From NCBI RefSeq assembly GCF_004791585.1, contig NZ_SRUU01000003.1:62690-126689 (forward strand): a stretch of 64,000 nucleotides of DNA, given 5' to 3'. The translations under genes were made by a program, and so were the position numbers. This stretch comes from Mesorhizobium sp. M1C.F.Ca.ET.210.01.1.1. GTDB lineage: Bacteria; Pseudomonadota; Alphaproteobacteria; Rhizobiales; Rhizobiaceae. Positions 18,091 through 31,171 of the stretch are shown piece after piece. Numbering within the stretch: the stretch's first letter is position 1; each line of letters begins with the position of its first letter. Below the pieces are notes generated by a model, which saw only the letters and a list, made by a program, of their open reading frames with translations, was not told where the DNA came from and did not search any database.

Positions 18091-18372
18091 TCAGACCGGC
18101 TCGTCGAAGGTGACGATCGAGACCTCGCCTTCCAGCGCTCCCTGGTAGGCCGACAGATGCGGCTCCTCGTCGGGCGCGCCTTCCATGTCGCCGATCTGGT
18201 CGAGCTCGGCTTCGGCGAATCCTTCGGCGGCAAGCGATTCGAGTGCGCGGCGAACGGCAGAATCATCGTCGGGCGCGACCAGCATCACATGCACGCCTTC
18301 CGGCTTGCCGCCCTTGCGTCGCCAAACCCGACCGGTGATGATGGTGACCGGGCGCTCTTCATTGTCGTTCAC
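18091..18372 (-). CDS. Small acidic protein of unknown function
   Basis: A 93-residue acidic protein with no motif I recognise. It begins VNDNEERPVTIITGRVWRR and has a possible alpha/beta pattern (GVHVMLVAPDDDSAVRRAL, then GEVSIVTFDE). The start is a GTG at 18372, supported by GGAGGA eight bases upstream on the minus strand; a longer frame begins at 18441 but has no such site. The stop is about 100 bases from the start of the dehydrogenase gene, on the same strand, so the two may be co-transcribed. Confidence 0.6.
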   Translation of the reverse strand: MNDNEERPVTIITGRVWRRKGGKPEGVHVMLVAPDDDSAVRRALESLAAEGFAEAELDQIGDMEGAPDEEPHLSAYQGALEGEVSIVTFDEPV

Positions 18373-18834
18373 GGGCTGATTCCTCCGGACGAGGGCACTT
18401 TTGCCATTCATGCCGCCTTTTGGCATGAAGCAGGCGCGCATGACAGGCGAAAGCCGGTCACTTTCTTCCTCTCCCGTGAAAAATGGCGCAAGAAAATTAC
18501 ATGCGTTTTCCGCATGGCTGCCAAGCCTCGAATTGGGCGCAATATTTGCTGCTCCGGGGTTGACGGATAGGGGCCTTGCGAGTAGAAGCCGCCCCGTCAG
18601 AACCGATGTGAGACTTGCCTTTCCGAGGCGACGCGCTTTGGAGTTTGTCTCAAACAGGGTTCATTTTACGAGCGAAAAGACATTTCCGGCGCGCATGAAG
18701 CGGCTTCCGCTTCCTCTGCAATTTGTTCGGGCAGGACCGCGAGGCGCGGTGTTTTGCCCGAATTCGCGTATGGAAACGGCGCTTTGAGCGGCCCTGACAG
18801 GGCAAGACACGGAATTGAGAGACAAGAGGGTTTA
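18373..18834. other. Divergent control region upstream of rpsL
   Basis: About 460 bases between a minus-strand gene and rpsL. A 128-codon plus-strand frame (18401-18787) has no recognisable features and atypical composition, so it is not called. The region should hold the str-operon promoter, and a candidate is listed separately. The last ~240 bases would be an rpsL leader. Confidence 0.5.
18560..18588 (+). promoter_or_regulatory. Candidate promoter of the str/S10/spc/alpha operon
   Basis: TTGACG (18560-18565) lies 17 bases before TAGAAG (18583-18588). The -35 is close to consensus and the -10 is moderate, as is common in rhizobia. It lies in the only sizeable gap upstream of rpsL. Identified by eye. 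Confidence 0.42.
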
Positions 18835-19206
18835 ATGCCTACCGTCAACCAGCTGATCCGCAAGCCGCGCCTGGCGCCGGTGAAGCGCAACAAGGTCCCG
18901 GCCATGCAGCAGAACCCGCAGAAGCGGGGTGTCTGCACGCGCGTCTACACCACGACGCCGAAGAAGCCGAACTCGGCGCTGCGCAAGGTGGCCAAGATCC
19001 GCCTGACCAATGGTTTCGAAGTGATCGGCTACATCCCGGGCGAAGGCCATAACCTTCAGGAGCACTCGGTGGTCATGATCCGCGGCGGCCGCGTCAAGGA
19101 TCTGCCGGGCGTCCGCTATCACATCATCCGCGGCGTGCTCGACACGCAGGGTGTGAAGAACCGCAAGCAGCGCCGTTCGAAATACGGTGCGAAGCGTCCG
19201 AAGTAA
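18835..19206 (+). CDS. rpsL: 30S ribosomal protein S12
   Basis: A 123-residue decoding-centre protein. [18 protein letters not shown] carries the lysine at the classical streptomycin-resistance position, and [14 protein letters not shown] the second one; both are wild-type. The in-frame ATG at 18754 is rejected because [11 protein letters not shown] at 18835 is the universal S12 start. The ribosome-binding region ATTGAGAGACAAGAGG recurs almost unchanged before rpsG. First gene of the long ribosomal operon. Confidence 0.97.
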   Translation: MPTVNQLIRKPRLAPVKRNKVPAMQQNPQKRGVCTRVYTTTPKKPNSALRKVAKIRLTNGFEVIGYIPGEGHNLQEHSVVMIRGGRVKDLPGVRYHIIRGVLDTQGVKNRKQRRSKYGAKRPK

Positions 19207-19256
19207 GGGTTTCCGGCTTCGGCGCTTTTTTTGACTGCGCCGTGCCACGAGATTGA

Positions 19257-19739
<483 letters not shown>

Positions 19740-19768
19740 AGCGCGAACGAGACTGAGAGGCACCTCCC

Positions 19769-21859
<2,091 letters not shown>

Positions 21860-21921
21860 CTCGAGCGGGTTGCACGAGACCTTAATTTGAGCCCCGCACG
21901 GGCAAGGAATGGAGACATCAC

Positions 21922-23097
21922 ATGGCAAAAGGTAAATTCGAGCGCACCAAGCCGCATGTGAACATTGGCACGATCGGGCACGTCGATCATGGCAAGACGT
22001 CGCTGACGGCGGCGATCACGAAGTATTTTGGCGAATACAAGCGCTATGACCAGATCGACGCGGCCCCTGAAGAGAAGGCGCGCGGCATCACGATCTCGAC
22101 GGCGCACGTCGAGTACGAGACGGCCAACCGTCACTATGCCCACGTCGACTGCCCCGGCCACGCCGACTATGTGAAGAACATGATCACCGGTGCCGCCCAG
22201 ATGGACGGCGCGATCCTGGTGGTTTCGGCCGCCGACGGCCCGATGCCGCAGACGCGCGAGCACATCCTGCTTGCCCGCCAGGTCGGCGTGCCCTCGATCG
22301 TGGTGTTCCTGAACAAGGTCGACCAGGTCGACGACGCCGAGCTGCTTGAGCTGGTCGAGCTCGAGGTTCGCGAGCTGCTGACCAAGAACGAATTCCCCGG
22401 CGACGACATTCCGATCGTCAAGGGCTCGGCGCTGGCCGCCCTTGAGGACTCCAACAAGACCATCGGCGAGGACGCCATCCGCGAGCTGATGGCCCAGGTC
22501 GACGCCTACATCCCGACGCCGGTGCGTCCGCTGGACAAGCCGTTCCTGATGCCGATCGAGGACGTGTTCTCGATCTCTGGCCGCGGCACGGTCGTGACCG
22601 GCCGCGTCGAGCGCGGCGTGGTCAAGGTCGGCGAGGAGCTTGAGATCGTCGGCATCCGTCCGACCACCAAGACGACCTGCACGGGCGTCGAGATGTTCCG
22701 CAAGCTGCTCGATCAGGGCCAGGCCGGCGACAACATCGGCGCGCTGCTGCGCGGTGTCGACCGTGAAGGCGTCGAGCGCGGCCAGGTTCTGGCCAAGCCG
22801 GGTTCGGTCAAGCCGCACAAGAAGTTCGTTGCCGAAGCCTACATCCTGACCAAGGACGAGGGCGGCCGCCACACGCCGTTCTTCACCAACTACCGTCCGC
22901 AGTTCTACTTCCGCACCACCGACGTGACCGGCATCGTGACGCTGCCGGCGGGCACCGAGATGGTGATGCCTGGCGACAACATCACCGTCGACGTCGAGCT
23001 GATCGTGCCGATCGCGATGGAAGAGAAGCTGCGCTTCGCCATCCGTGAAGGCGGCCGCACCGTCGGTGCCGGCATCGTCGTCACCATCAAAGAGTAA
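21922..23097 (+). CDS. tuf: Elongation factor Tu, second copy
   Basis: The 391-residue EF-Tu of the str operon, identical in protein to the copy at 8-1183 and apparently identical in DNA. Sequence identity starts at the ATG and ends within two bases after the stop; the flanks are unrelated (AGACATCAC before this ATG, AGAGACT before the other). That pattern points to gene conversion. GGAATGGAGAC before the ATG is the likely ribosome-binding site. Confidence 0.98.
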   Translation: MAKGKFERTKPHVNIGTIGHVDHGKTSLTAAITKYFGEYKRYDQIDAAPEEKARGITISTAHVEYETANRHYAHVDCPGHADYVKNMITGAAQMDGAILVVSAADGPMPQTREHILLARQVGVPSIVVFLNKVDQVDDAELLELVELEVRELLTKNEFPGDDIPIVKGSALAALEDSNKTIGEDAIRELMAQVDAYIPTPVRPLDKPFLMPIEDVFSISGRGTVVTGRVERGVVKVGEELEIVGIRPTTKTTCTGVEMFRKLLDQGQAGDNIGALLRGVDREGVERGQVLAKPGSVKPHKKFVAEAYILTKDEGGRHTPFFTNYRPQFYFRTTDVTGIVTLPAGTEMVMPGDNITVDVELIVPIAMEEKLRFAIREGGRTVGAGIVVTIKE

Positions 23098-23121
23098 TTG
23101 GACTGAAACGGATCTGTCGCG

Positions 23122-23142
23122 GGCGCGGGAGCTGCCCGCGCC
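23122..23142 (+). other. GC-rich hairpin between tuf and rpsJ
   Basis: GGCGCGGG (23122-23129) pairs with CCCGCGCC (23135-23142) around a 5-base loop, with no T-run. It marks the junction of the str and S10 parts of the operon and may be a processing site or weak barrier. Confidence 0.5.
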
Positions 23143-23165
23143 GCGCCAGAACAAGGAATTGACGC

Positions 23166-23474
23166 ATGAACGGACAGAATATCCGCATCCGCCTTAAGGC
23201 GTTTGATCACCGGGTGCTCGACGCCTCGACGCGCGAAATCGTGTCGACCGCCAAGCGCACCGGCGCCAACGTCCGCGGCCCCATTCCGCTGCCGACGCGG
23301 ATCGAAAAATTCACGGTCAACCGGTCGCCCCACGTCGACAAGAAGAGCCGCGAGCAGTTCGAGATGCGCACGCACAAGCGTCTGCTCGACATCGTCGATC
23401 CGACCCCGCAGACGGTCGATGCTTTGATGAAGCTCGATCTGGCCGCCGGTGTCGACGTCGAGATCAAGCTCTAA
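23166..23474 (+). CDS. rpsJ: 30S ribosomal protein S10 (NusE)
   Basis: A 102-residue protein of the 30S head that also acts in transcription antitermination and as the NusG-CTD partner. It begins [19 protein letters not shown] and contains [19 protein letters not shown], the conserved loop. It leads the S10 part of the operon, 68 bases after tuf. Confidence 0.97.
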   Translation: MNGQNIRIRLKAFDHRVLDASTREIVSTAKRTGANVRGPIPLPTRIEKFTVNRSPHVDKKSREQFEMRTHKRLLDIVDPTPQTVDALMKLDLAAGVDVEIKL

Positions 23475-23535
23475 GGGAATGAGAGCGCGGTAAGGGGCGG
23501 TGCCCCTGGCCCGGAACTCTAAAGGAATTGAACCG

Positions 23536-24252
23536 ATGCGTTCAGGTGTGATTGCAAAGAAGGTGGGAATGACCCGCATCTATAACGATGCCGGGGAACA
23601 CGTTCCCGTCACCGTTCTCCAGATGGAGAACTGCCAGGTCGTGGCGCAGCGCACGCAGGAGAAGAACGGCTACACCGCCGTCCAGCTCGGCGTTGGCCTT
23701 GCCAAGGTGAAGAACACGTCGAAGGCGATGCGCGGCCATTTCGCTGCCGCCTCCGTCGAGCCGAAGGCGAAGCTCGCCGAGTTCCGCGTCTCCGCCGACA
23801 ACATGATCGACGTCGGCGCTGAGCTCACCGTCGAGCATTTCGTCGCCGGCCAGAAGGTCGACGTCACCGGCACCTCGACCGGTAAGGGTTTCCAGGGCGT
23901 GATCAAGCGGCACAACATGGGGGGCGGCCGCGCCACGCACGGTAACTCGGTCTCGCACCGTACGCACGGTTCGACCGGCCAGCGCCAGGACCCCGGCAAG
24001 GTGTTCAAGGGCAAGAAGATGGCCGGCCACATGGGCGACGTCCGCGTCACCACGCAGAATGTCGAGGTCGTCTCGACCGATGCCGACCGTGGCCTGATCC
24101 TGATCCGCGGTGCGGTTCCCGGCGTCAAGGGCGCCTGGATCCTGGTCCGTGACGCTGCCAAGGTTGCGCTGCCGGCCAACGCGCCGAAGCCTGCCGCGAT
24201 CCGCGCCGCTGCCGCCAAGAATGAAGCCCCGGCCACTGAGGGAGCGGAATAA
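23536..24252 (+). CDS. rplC: 50S ribosomal protein L3
   Basis: A 238-residue early-assembly protein near the peptidyl transferase centre. It has the conserved [16 protein letters not shown] and the glutamine-containing [23 protein letters not shown] loop (the residue methylated by PrmB in other bacteria). The ATG at 23536 (MRSGVIAKK) is preferred over 23500. Its stop overlaps the rplD start by one base. Confidence 0.96.
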   Translation: MRSGVIAKKVGMTRIYNDAGEHVPVTVLQMENCQVVAQRTQEKNGYTAVQLGVGLAKVKNTSKAMRGHFAAASVEPKAKLAEFRVSADNMIDVGAELTVEHFVAGQKVDVTGTSTGKGFQGVIKRHNMGGGRATHGNSVSHRTHGSTGQRQDPGKVFKGKKMAGHMGDVRVTTQNVEVVSTDADRGLILIRGAVPGVKGAWILVRDAAKVALPANAPKPAAIRAAAAKNEAPATEGAE

Positions 24253-24872
24253 TGGACCTCAAGATTACAACGCTCGGCGGCAAGGACGCCGGCAAGGTGA
24301 AACTCTCCGAGGAGATTTTCGGCCTTGACCCGCGCGAGGACATCCTGCAGCGCGTCGTGCGCTGGCAGCTCGCCAAGAAGCAGCAGGGCACGCACAAGGC
24401 CAAGGGCCGCGCCGAGATCGCGCGCACCGGCGCCAAGATGTACAAGCAGAAGGGTACGGGCCGCGCCCGTCACCATTCGGCTCGCGCTCCGCAGTTCCGC
24501 GGCGGCGGCAAGGCGCACGGCCCGGTCGTGCGCAGCCACGAGCACGACCTGCCGAAGAAGGTGCGCGCGCTGGGCTTGAAGCATGCTCTCTCGGCCAAGG
24601 CCAAGAGCGCCTCGCTGATCATCGTCGACGATCTGAAGCTGGCCGAGGCCAAGACCAAGGCACTGGCGGCGAGCCTCGAGACGCTCGGGCTCACCAACGC
24701 CCTGGTGATCGGCGGCGCCGAGCTCGACCAGAACTTCAAGCGGGCGGCGACCAACATTCCGAACATCGACGTGCTGCCCATCCAGGGCATCAATGTCTAC
24801 GACATTCTGCGCCGCGGCACGCTGGTCCTTTCGAAGGCCGCCGTCGAGGCTCTCGAGGAGCGCTTCAAATGA
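24252..24872 (+). CDS. rplD: 50S ribosomal protein L4
   Basis: A 206-residue protein whose long loop lines the nascent-chain exit tunnel. [20 protein letters not shown] contains the tunnel tip where macrolide-resistance changes occur elsewhere. In E. coli L4 represses the S10 operon; there is no visible equivalent leader here. It overlaps rplC by one base and rplW by four. Confidence 0.96.
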   Translation: MDLKITTLGGKDAGKVKLSEEIFGLDPREDILQRVVRWQLAKKQQGTHKAKGRAEIARTGAKMYKQKGTGRARHHSARAPQFRGGGKAHGPVVRSHEHDLPKKVRALGLKHALSAKAKSASLIIVDDLKLAEAKTKALAASLETLGLTNALVIGGAELDQNFKRAATNIPNIDVLPIQGINVYDILRRGTLVLSKAAVEALEERFK

Positions 24873-25162
24873 CCGACCTTCGTCACTACGACGTGATCGT
24901 CTCGCCGGCGATCACTGAAAAGTCGACCATGGCTTCCGAGCAGAACCAGGTCGTCTTCAACGTCGCCAAGAAGGCGTCGAAGCCGGAAATCAAGGCCGCC
25001 GTCGAAGCGCTCTTCGGAGTCAAGGTGATGGCCGTGAACACGCTCGTCCGCAAGGGCAAGATCAAGCGCTTCCGCGGCACGGTTGGCCGCCAGGGCGACG
25101 TCAAGAAGGCGGTTGTGACGCTGGCCGACGGCCAGTCGATCGACGTCGCGACGGGTCTCTGA
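24869..25162 (+). CDS. rplW: 50S ribosomal protein L23
   Basis: A 97-residue protein at the tunnel exit, the docking point for trigger factor and [23 protein letters not shown] and the basic [18 protein letters not shown] loop are typical. It overlaps the end of rplD by ATGA, a sign of translational coupling, and is followed by rplB after 22 bases. Confidence 0.96.
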   Translation: MTDLRHYDVIVSPAITEKSTMASEQNQVVFNVAKKASKPEIKAAVEALFGVKVMAVNTLVRKGKIKRFRGTVGRQGDVKKAVVTLADGQSIDVATGL

Positions 25163-25184
25163 GCAAGGCCGCGAGGACAGGACA

Positions 25185-26018
25185 ATGGCACTCAAGAAAT
25201 TCAACCCGGTAACGCCGAGCACCCGCCAGCTGGTCATCGTCGACCGCTCGGGCCTCTATAAGGGCAAGCCCGTCAAGGGCCTGACCGAAGGCCTGACCAA
25301 GTCGGGCGGCCGCAACAATTACGGCCGCATCACGGCCCGCTTCATCGGCGGCGGTCACAAGCGTTCGTACCGCATCATCGACTTCAAGCGTAAGAAGTAC
25401 GATGTCGTCGGCACGGTGGAACGTATCGAATACGATCCGAACCGCACCGCCTTCATCGCGCTGATCAAGTATGACGACGGCGAGCTGTCCTACATCCTGG
25501 CGCCGCAGCGTCTTGCTGCCGGCGACAAGATCGTGGCCGGCGAAGCGGTCGACGTGAAGCCGGGCAACGCGATGCCGCTGGCCTCGATGCCGGTCGGCAC
25601 GATCGTTCACAACATCGAGCTGAAGCCGGGCAAGGGCGGCCAGGTCGCCCGTTCGGCTGGCGGCTACGCCCAGCTCGTCGGCCGCGACCAGGGCATGGCG
25701 ATCCTGCGCCTGAACTCGGGCGAGCAGCGCGTCGTGCACGGCTCCTGCATGGCCACCGTCGGCGCCGTGTCGAACCCCGACCACGGCAACATCAACGACG
25801 GCAAGGCCGGCCGCACGGTATGGCGCGGCAAGCGCCCGCACAACCGCGGCGTGGCCATGAACCCGGTCGATCATCCGCACGGCGGCGGCGAAGGCCGCAC
25901 CTCGGGTGGCCGTCATCCGGTTTCGCCCTGGGGCAAGCCGACCAAGGGCAAGAAGACGCGGTCCAACAAGGCGACCGACAAGTTCATCGTGCGCTCGCGC
26001 CATCAGCGCAAGAGCTAA
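25185..26018 (+). CDS. rplB: 50S ribosomal protein L2
   Basis: A 277-residue protein needed for subunit association and peptidyl transferase function. [20 protein letters not shown] is the N-terminal RNA-binding part, and [15 protein letters not shown] contains the conserved histidine close to the catalytic centre. Length is usual. Confidence 0.97.
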   Translation: MALKKFNPVTPSTRQLVIVDRSGLYKGKPVKGLTEGLTKSGGRNNYGRITARFIGGGHKRSYRIIDFKRKKYDVVGTVERIEYDPNRTAFIALIKYDDGELSYILAPQRLAAGDKIVAGEAVDVKPGNAMPLASMPVGTIVHNIELKPGKGGQVARSAGGYAQLVGRDQGMAILRLNSGEQRVVHGSCMATVGAVSNPDHGNINDGKAGRTVWRGKRPHNRGVAMNPVDHPHGGGEGRTSGGRHPVSPWGKPTKGKKTRSNKATDKFIVRSRHQRKS

Positions 26019-26034
26019 GAAGAGGTAACGCCAA

Positions 26035-26313
26035 GTGACTCGTTCGATTTGGAAAGGCCCCTTCATCGACGGCTACCTTCTCAAGAAGGTGGACAAGGTT
26101 CGTGAAGGCGGTCGCAATGAGGTGATCAAGATGTGGAGCCGCCGCTCCACCATCCTGCCGCAGTTCGTCGGCTTCACCTTCGGTGTCTACAACGGCCAGA
26201 AGCATGTTCCCGTCTCCGTGAACGAGGACATGGTCGGTCACAAGTTCGGTGAATTCGCTCCGACCCGGACCTACTACGGTCATGGCGCGGATAAGAAGGC
26301 GAAGAGGAAATAA
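26035..26313 (+). CDS. rpsS: 30S ribosomal protein S19
   Basis: A 92-residue protein of the 30S head that pairs with S13. It shows [27 protein letters not shown] and [16 protein letters not shown]. The start codon is a GTG at 26035 (AAGTGACTCG), preceded by AAGAGGTAA. It is two bases ahead of rplV. Confidence 0.96.
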   Translation: MTRSIWKGPFIDGYLLKKVDKVREGGRNEVIKMWSRRSTILPQFVGFTFGVYNGQKHVPVSVNEDMVGHKFGEFAPTRTYYGHGADKKAKRK

Positions 26314-26315
26314 TC

Positions 26316-26705
26316 ATGGGCAAGGCCAAAGCTCCGCGCAGGCTTGCTGACAACGAAGCGCGCGCCGTTCTGCGCACGATCCGTATCAGCCCGCAGAAGC
26401 TGAACCTGGTTGCCGCGCTGATCCGCGGCAAGAAGGTCGCGACAGCGCTTTCCGACCTCGAATTCTCGGCCAAGCGGATTTCCGGCACGGTCAAGAAGAC
26501 GCTGGAGTCGGCGATCGCCAACGCGGAAAACAACCACGACCTCGACGTCGACGCGCTGATCGTGGCGGAAGCCTATGTCGGCAAGTCGATTGTTATGAAG
26601 CGGTTCCACGCTCGTGGCCGTGGTCGCGCCAGCCGTATCGAGAAGCCGTTCTCGCACCTCACGATCGTTGTTCGTGAAGTCGAGGAAAAAGGGGAGGCCG
26701 CATAA
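26316..26705 (+). CDS. rplV: 50S ribosomal protein L22
   Basis: A 129-residue protein whose beta-hairpin reaches the exit tunnel. Conserved parts are [19 protein letters not shown] and the hairpin [19 protein letters not shown]. The stop overlaps the rpsC ATG by one base. Confidence 0.96.
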   Translation: MGKAKAPRRLADNEARAVLRTIRISPQKLNLVAALIRGKKVATALSDLEFSAKRISGTVKKTLESAIANAENNHDLDVDALIVAEAYVGKSIVMKRFHARGRGRASRIEKPFSHLTIVVREVEEKGEAA

Positions 26706-27427
26706 TGGGCCAGAAAGTCAATCCGATCGGGCTGCGTCTCGGCATCAACCGCACCTGGGATTCGCGCTGGTTCGCGAACACCGGCGAGTACGGCCAGCTG
26801 CTGCACGAGGACATCAAGATCCGCAAGTATCTTGAGAAGGAACTCAAGCAGGCCGCGATCTCCAAGGTCGTGATCGAGCGTCCGCACAAGAAGTGCCGCG
26901 TCACCATCCATGCCGCGCGCCCGGGCCTGATCATCGGCAAGAAGGGCGCCGACATCGAGAAGCTTCGCAAGAAGCTGATGGAGATGACGAAGTCCGAGAC
27001 GCACCTCAACATCGTCGAGGTGCGCAAGCCGGAAATCGACGCCACGCTGATCGCCCAGTCGATCGCCCAGCAGCTCGAGCGCCGCATCGCGTTCCGCCGC
27101 GCCATGAAGCGTGCCGTTCAGTCGGCCATGCGTCTCGGCGCCGAAGGCATCCGCATCAACTGCTCCGGCCGTCTCGGCGGCGCCGAAATCGCGCGCATGG
27201 AGTGGTACCGCGAGGGCCGCGTGCCGCTGCACACGCTACGCGCCGACGTCGACTACGGCGTTGCCGAAGCGAACACGGCCTACGGCATCTGCGGCGTCAA
27301 GGTGTGGGTGTTCAAGGGCGAGATCCTCGAGCATGACCCGATGGCCTCCGAGCGTCGCGCCACCGAGGGCGATCATGCAGGCGCCGCTGGCGAGCGCGAG
27401 CGCGGTCGTCGTCGCGAGAACGCCTGA
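26705..27427 (+). CDS. rpsC: 30S ribosomal protein S3
   Basis: A 240-residue protein at the mRNA entry channel. It begins [16 protein letters not shown]; the KH domain has [20 protein letters not shown]. The C-terminal domain includes [23 protein letters not shown] basic tail ([11 protein letters not shown]) ends it. Length is normal for the class. Confidence 0.97.
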   Translation: MGQKVNPIGLRLGINRTWDSRWFANTGEYGQLLHEDIKIRKYLEKELKQAAISKVVIERPHKKCRVTIHAARPGLIIGKKGADIEKLRKKLMEMTKSETHLNIVEVRKPEIDATLIAQSIAQQLERRIAFRRAMKRAVQSAMRLGAEGIRINCSGRLGGAEIARMEWYREGRVPLHTLRADVDYGVAEANTAYGICGVKVWVFKGEILEHDPMASERRATEGDHAGAAGERERGRRRENA

Positions 27428-27454
27428 GACATTTGAGAATTTGGAGTTAGAACG

Positions 27455-27868
27455 ATGCTGCAGCCAAAGCGCACAAAGTTCCGCAAGCAGTTCAAGGGCC
27501 GTATCCACGGTGCCGCCAAGGGCGGCACCAATCTGGATTTCGGCGGTTTCGGGCTGAAGGCGCTTGAGCCGAACCGCGTCACCGCGCGCGAGATCGAGGC
27601 GGCCCGCCGCGCGATCACCCGCGAGATGAAGCGCGCCGGCCGCGTCTGGATCCGGGTGTTCCCGGATCTGCCGGTCACCTCGAAGCCGACCGAAGTGCGC
27701 ATGGGTAAGGGCAAGGGTGCCGTCGACTACTGGGCGGCGCGCGTCAAGCCTGGCCGCATCATGTTCGAGATCGACGGCGTCAGCGAGGAGACCGCGCGTG
27801 AGGCGCTGCGTCTCGGCGCCGCCAAGCTCTCGGTCAAGACGCGCTTCGTACAGCGCATCGCAGAATAA
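27455..27868 (+). CDS. rplP: 50S ribosomal protein L16
   Basis: A 137-residue protein that helps position A-site tRNA. It starts [19 protein letters not shown] and contains [20 protein letters not shown] with the usual arginine and glycine pattern. The gap to rpmC is 14 bases. Confidence 0.96.
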   Translation: MLQPKRTKFRKQFKGRIHGAAKGGTNLDFGGFGLKALEPNRVTAREIEAARRAITREMKRAGRVWIRVFPDLPVTSKPTEVRMGKGKGAVDYWAARVKPGRIMFEIDGVSEETAREALRLGAAKLSVKTRFVQRIAE

Positions 27869-27882
27869 GGACGGGCTGAACC

Positions 27883-28083
27883 ATGAAAGCCGAAGACATC
27901 CGGACCAAGACCCAGGATCAGCTGACCGACGACCTGGCCAGCCTGAAGAAGGAGCAGTTCAACCTGCGCTTCCAGAAGGCCACCGGTCAGCTCGAGAAGA
28001 CCGCGCGCGTGAAGCAGGTCCGCAGGGACATCGCGCGCATCAAGACCATCGCCGCGGAAAAAGCCGCGGCCAAGAAGGGTTAA
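27883..28083 (+). CDS. rpmC: 50S ribosomal protein L29
   Basis: A 66-residue two-helix protein next to L23 at the tunnel exit. It shows [20 protein letters not shown] and [14 protein letters not shown], the standard L29 pattern. It ends four bases before rpsQ. Confidence 0.95.
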   Translation: MKAEDIRTKTQDQLTDDLASLKKEQFNLRFQKATGQLEKTARVKQVRRDIARIKTIAAEKAAAKKG

Positions 28084-28087
28084 GACC

Positions 28088-28327
28088 ATGCCAAAGCGCA
28101 TTCTGCAGGGCACCGTCGTCAGCGACAAGAACGAGAAGACGGTCGTCGTCAAGGTCGAACGGCGCTTCACGCACCCCGTGATGAAGAAGACCGTGCGCAT
28201 GACCAAGAAGTACAAGGCGCACGACGAGAACAACGCCCACAAGGTCGGCGACCAGGTGTTCATCCAGGAATCGAAGCCGATTTCCAAGGACAAGCGCTGG
28301 ATCGTCGTCACTTCGGACCAGGCGTAA
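28088..28327 (+). CDS. rpsQ: 30S ribosomal protein S17
   Basis: A 79-residue primary 16S-binding protein with an OB fold. It begins [20 protein letters not shown] and has [20 protein letters not shown], the conserved strand and loop. A 72-base gap separates it from rplN. Confidence 0.96.
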   Translation: MPKRILQGTVVSDKNEKTVVVKVERRFTHPVMKKTVRMTKKYKAHDENNAHKVGDQVFIQESKPISKDKRWIVVTSDQA

Positions 28328-28399
28328 ACAAACGAATTTTGGACAGACCGGGGAGGGGTGAAGAACCCGTCCCGTTAGAAAAGAAGAAGGCGGCCAGTC

Positions 28400-28768
28400 A
28401 TGATTCAGATGCAAACAAACCTCGACGTCGCGGACAATTCCGGCGCTCGTCGTGTCATGTGCATCAAGGTGCTGGGCGGCTCGAAGCGGAAGTATGCCTC
28501 CGTCGGCGACATCATCGTGGTGTCGATCAAGGAAGCCATCCCGCGCGGCCGCGTTAAGAAGGGCGATGTGATGAAGGCGGTCGTGGTTCGCACGGCCAAG
28601 GACATCCGCCGTCCGGACGGCAGCGTGATCCGTTTCGACAAGAACGCGGCCGTTCTCGTCGACAACAAGAAAGAGCCGATCGGCACGCGTATCTTCGGGC
28701 CGGTTCCGCGCGAGCTTCGCGCCAAGAACCACATGAAGATCATCTCGCTCGCGCCTGAAGTGCTGTAA
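28400..28768 (+). CDS. rplN: 50S ribosomal protein L14
   Basis: A 122-residue protein at the subunit interface, also the docking site for the silencing factor RsfS. It starts [20 protein letters not shown] and ends [14 protein letters not shown], both diagnostic. It opens the part equivalent to the classical spc operon. Confidence 0.97.
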   Translation: MIQMQTNLDVADNSGARRVMCIKVLGGSKRKYASVGDIIVVSIKEAIPRGRVKKGDVMKAVVVRTAKDIRRPDGSVIRFDKNAAVLVDNKKEPIGTRIFGPVPRELRAKNHMKIISLAPEVL

Positions 28769-28780
28769 GGAGCCGGACCA

Positions 28781-29095
28781 ATGCAGAAGATCAGAAAAGG
28801 CGACAAGGTTGTCGTGCTTGCCGGCAAGGACAAGGGCCGTTCGGGCGAAGTCCTGTCGGTGCAGCCGAAGGAAGACACCGCGCTCGTGCGCGGCGTGAAC
28901 CTCATTCGCCGTCACCAGAAGCAGACCCAGTCCCAAGAGGGCGGGATCATCACCAAGGAAGCGCCGATCCACCTGTCGAACATCGCGCTGGCCGACCCCA
29001 AGGACGGCAAGCCGACCCGCGTCGGCTTCGTCATCCAGAAGGACGGCAAGAAGGTGCGCGTCGCCAAGCGCTCGGGAGAAGTCATCAATGGCTAA
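28781..29095 (+). CDS. rplX: 50S ribosomal protein L24
   Basis: A 104-residue assembly-initiator protein with an N-terminal KOW motif ([20 protein letters not shown]). [20 protein letters not shown] is the conserved middle. Its end overlaps the rplE start by eight bases, in another frame. Confidence 0.96.
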   Translation: MQKIRKGDKVVVLAGKDKGRSGEVLSVQPKEDTALVRGVNLIRRHQKQTQSQEGGIITKEAPIHLSNIALADPKDGKPTRVGFVIQKDGKKVRVAKRSGEVING

Positions 29096-29666
29096 GGCTG
29101 AAACCAAGCAGGCGGCTGCCAAGAACGAGCCGCGCCTCAAGAAGGTCTACAACGAGACCATCCGCAAGGCGCTGCAGGAGCAGTTCGGCTACGACAACGA
29201 CATGCAGGTTCCGCGCCTGGACAAGATCGTGCTGAACATGGGTGTCGGCGAGGCGACCGGCGATTCGAAGAAGCCTTCGGTCGCGGCCGAGGATCTCGCG
29301 CTGATCGCCGGCCAGAAGGCCGTCGTCACCCGCGCCCGCAACTCGATCGCGGGCTTCAAGGTGCGCGAGAACATGCCGATCGGCGCCAAGGTCACGCTGC
29401 GCAAGGAGCGCATGTACGAGTTCCTCGATCGCCTCGTGAACATCGCGCTGCCGCGCGTTCGCGACTTTCGCGGACTGAACCCGAAGAGCTTTGACGGCCG
29501 TGGCAACTACGCCATGGGCATCAAGGAGCACATCGTGTTCCCGGAGATCAACTACGACAAGGTTGATCAGGTCTGGGGCATGGACGTCATCGTTTGTACG
29601 ACGGCGAAGACGGACGACGAGGCGAGAGCACTGCTCAAGGCCTTCAACTTCCCCTTCCGCCAGTAA
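29088..29666 (+). CDS. rplE: 50S ribosomal protein L5
   Basis: A 192-residue protein that binds 5S rRNA and contacts S13 across the subunit bridge. Conserved parts are [36 protein letters not shown] and FNFPF at the C terminus. The N terminus has a short lysine/glutamate-rich extension common in Alphaproteobacteria. Confidence 0.97.
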   Translation: MAKAETKQAAAKNEPRLKKVYNETIRKALQEQFGYDNDMQVPRLDKIVLNMGVGEATGDSKKPSVAAEDLALIAGQKAVVTRARNSIAGFKVRENMPIGAKVTLRKERMYEFLDRLVNIALPRVRDFRGLNPKSFDGRGNYAMGIKEHIVFPEINYDKVDQVWGMDVIVCTTAKTDDEARALLKAFNFPFRQ

Positions 29667-29692
29667 CGGCAGCGAAAAAGGAAAAATCTGAA

Positions 29693-29998
29693 ATGGCAAA
29701 GACCAGCTCAGTCGAGAAGAACAACCGGCGCCGCAAGCTTGCCGGTCAGTATGCCGCCAAGCGCAAGGCGCTCAAGGAAATCGTCATGGATCAGTCCAAG
29801 CCGATGGAAGAGCGTTTCCGCGCCCAGTTGAAGCTTTCGGCGCTGCCGCGCAACTCGGCGAAGATCCGCATCCGCAACCGCTGCGAAGTTACCGGCCGTC
29901 CGCGCGCCTACTATCGCAAGCTCAAGCTTTCGCGTATCGCGCTCCGCGATCTGGGCAACAATGGCCAGATCCCGGGCCTGGTCAAGTCGAGCTGGTAA
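29693..29998 (+). CDS. rpsN: 30S ribosomal protein S14
   Basis: A 101-residue protein of the 30S head, of the long form without zinc-binding cysteines. It has [20 protein letters not shown] and ends GLVKSSW. The ATG at 29693 is chosen ([16 protein letters not shown], after AAAAAGGAAAAATCTGAA); the upstream in-frame ATG at 29594 lies inside rplE. Confidence 0.96.
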   Translation: MAKTSSVEKNNRRRKLAGQYAAKRKALKEIVMDQSKPMEERFRAQLKLSALPRNSAKIRIRNRCEVTGRPRAYYRKLKLSRIALRDLGNNGQIPGLVKSSW

Positions 29999-30010
29999 GG
30001 AGACACTGAG

Positions 30011-30409
30011 ATGTCATTGAGCGATCCTCTCGGCGATATGCTGACCCGCATCCGCAACGCCTATGGCCGCAAGAAGTCGAGCGTCTCGACCCCGGCCTCG
30101 CGTCTGCGCGCCCGCGTCCTCGAAGTGCTGAAGTCGGAAGGCTATATCCGCGACTACAGCCAGACCGACTTCGAGAACGGCAAGTCGGAAATCGAGATCG
30201 AGCTGAAGTATTTCGACGGCGCTCCTGTCGTGCGCGAGATCGAGCGCGTCTCGAAGCCTGGCCGCCGCGTCTATGTCTCGGCCAAGTCGATCCCGCAGGT
30301 CGCCAATGGCCTCGGCATCGCCATCCTTTCGACGCCGAAGGGCGTGATGGCCGATCACGAGGCGCGTGAGCAGAATGTCGGCGGCGAGATCCTCTGCCAG
30401 ATCTTCTGA
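30011..30409 (+). CDS. rpsH: 30S ribosomal protein S8
   Basis: A 132-residue protein that binds helix 21 of 16S r[23 protein letters not shown] at the N terminus and [20 protein letters not shown] at the C terminus are diagnostic. In E. coli S8 represses the spc operon at the rplX-rplE boundary; no such site was searched for here. Confidence 0.97.
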   Translation: MSLSDPLGDMLTRIRNAYGRKKSSVSTPASRLRARVLEVLKSEGYIRDYSQTDFENGKSEIEIELKYFDGAPVVREIERVSKPGRRVYVSAKSIPQVANGLGIAILSTPKGVMADHEAREQNVGGEILCQIF

Positions 30410-30499
30410 TCCGGCACGAGATTGATGAATGGGCTCCGGTTCTCGGGATCGCGCCCGGGAACTGGAACCTGAAACGAAAGAAGTGACGAGGACAACAAA

Positions 30500-31033
30500 A
30501 TGTCTCGTATCGGAAAGAAACCCGTTTCGCTGCCGCAGGGCGTGACCGCGACCGTCAACGGCCAGACCGTGACGGCGAAGGGCCCCAAGGGCGAGCTGAA
30601 GTTCGTGGTGAACGACGAAGTGCTGGTCAAGATGGAAGGCGCCGAGATCTCGGTCGAGCCGCGCGACCAGACCAAGAACGCCCGCGCCAAGTGGGGCATG
30701 TCGCGCACGCAGATCGTCAACATCCTCCAGGGTGTGAAGGACGGCTTCGAGAAGAAGCTCGAGATCACCGGCGTCGGCTATCGTGCTGCCTTGCAGGGCA
30801 AGAACCTGCAGCTCGCGCTCGGCTTCAGCCATGACGTGGTCTATGAGACGCCGCAGGGCATCACGATCTCGGTGCCAAAGCCGACCGAAATCACGGTCTC
30901 CGGCATCGACAAGCAGCAGGTCGGCCAGGTCGCGGCAGAGATCCGCGAGTATCGCGGTCCCGAACCCTACAAGGGCAAGGGCGTGCGTTATGCCGACGAG
31001 CGGATCGTCCGCAAGGAAGGCAAGAAGAAGTAA
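30500..31033 (+). CDS. rplF: 50S ribosomal protein L6
   Basis: A 177-residue two-domain protein near the factor-binding site. It begins [19 protein letters not shown]; the second half has [20 protein letters not shown] and [15 protein letters not shown] strong palindromic hairpin sits just after the stop. Confidence 0.97.
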   Translation: MSRIGKKPVSLPQGVTATVNGQTVTAKGPKGELKFVVNDEVLVKMEGAEISVEPRDQTKNARAKWGMSRTQIVNILQGVKDGFEKKLEITGVGYRAALQGKNLQLALGFSHDVVYETPQGITISVPKPTEITVSGIDKQQVGQVAAEIREYRGPEPYKGKGVRYADERIVRKEGKKK

Positions 31034-31035
31034 TA

Positions 31036-31080
31036 GGCTTGGCCCCGAAAAGTTGCAGACTTTTCGGAAAAGGCCAAGCC
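31036..31080 (+). repeat. Near-perfect palindrome between rplF and rplR
   Basis: GGCTTGGCC (31036-31044) and CCGAAAAGT (31045-31053) pair with ACTTTTCGG (31059-31067) and GGCCAAGCC (31072-31080), giving an 18-bp stem with loop TGCAG and a four-A bulge. There is no T-run after it. It lies inside an essential operon that must be read through, so it is either a processing/attenuation element or an intergenic palindromic repeat that has landed here. Confidence 0.8.
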
Positions 31081-31171
31081 CGAGAAGTGCAACGCCGCGG
31101 GGCGCGACCGCGGGAGGCGTGGCCTACCGCACAGGGTTGCCCCCGTTTTCTGAAGGCAAGGAACAGACACC

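Noticed and set aside
18401..18787. A 128-codon plus-strand frame upstream of rpsL
   Set aside because: It covers the candidate str promoter, overlaps the minus-strand unknown gene region, and shows no protein-like pattern.
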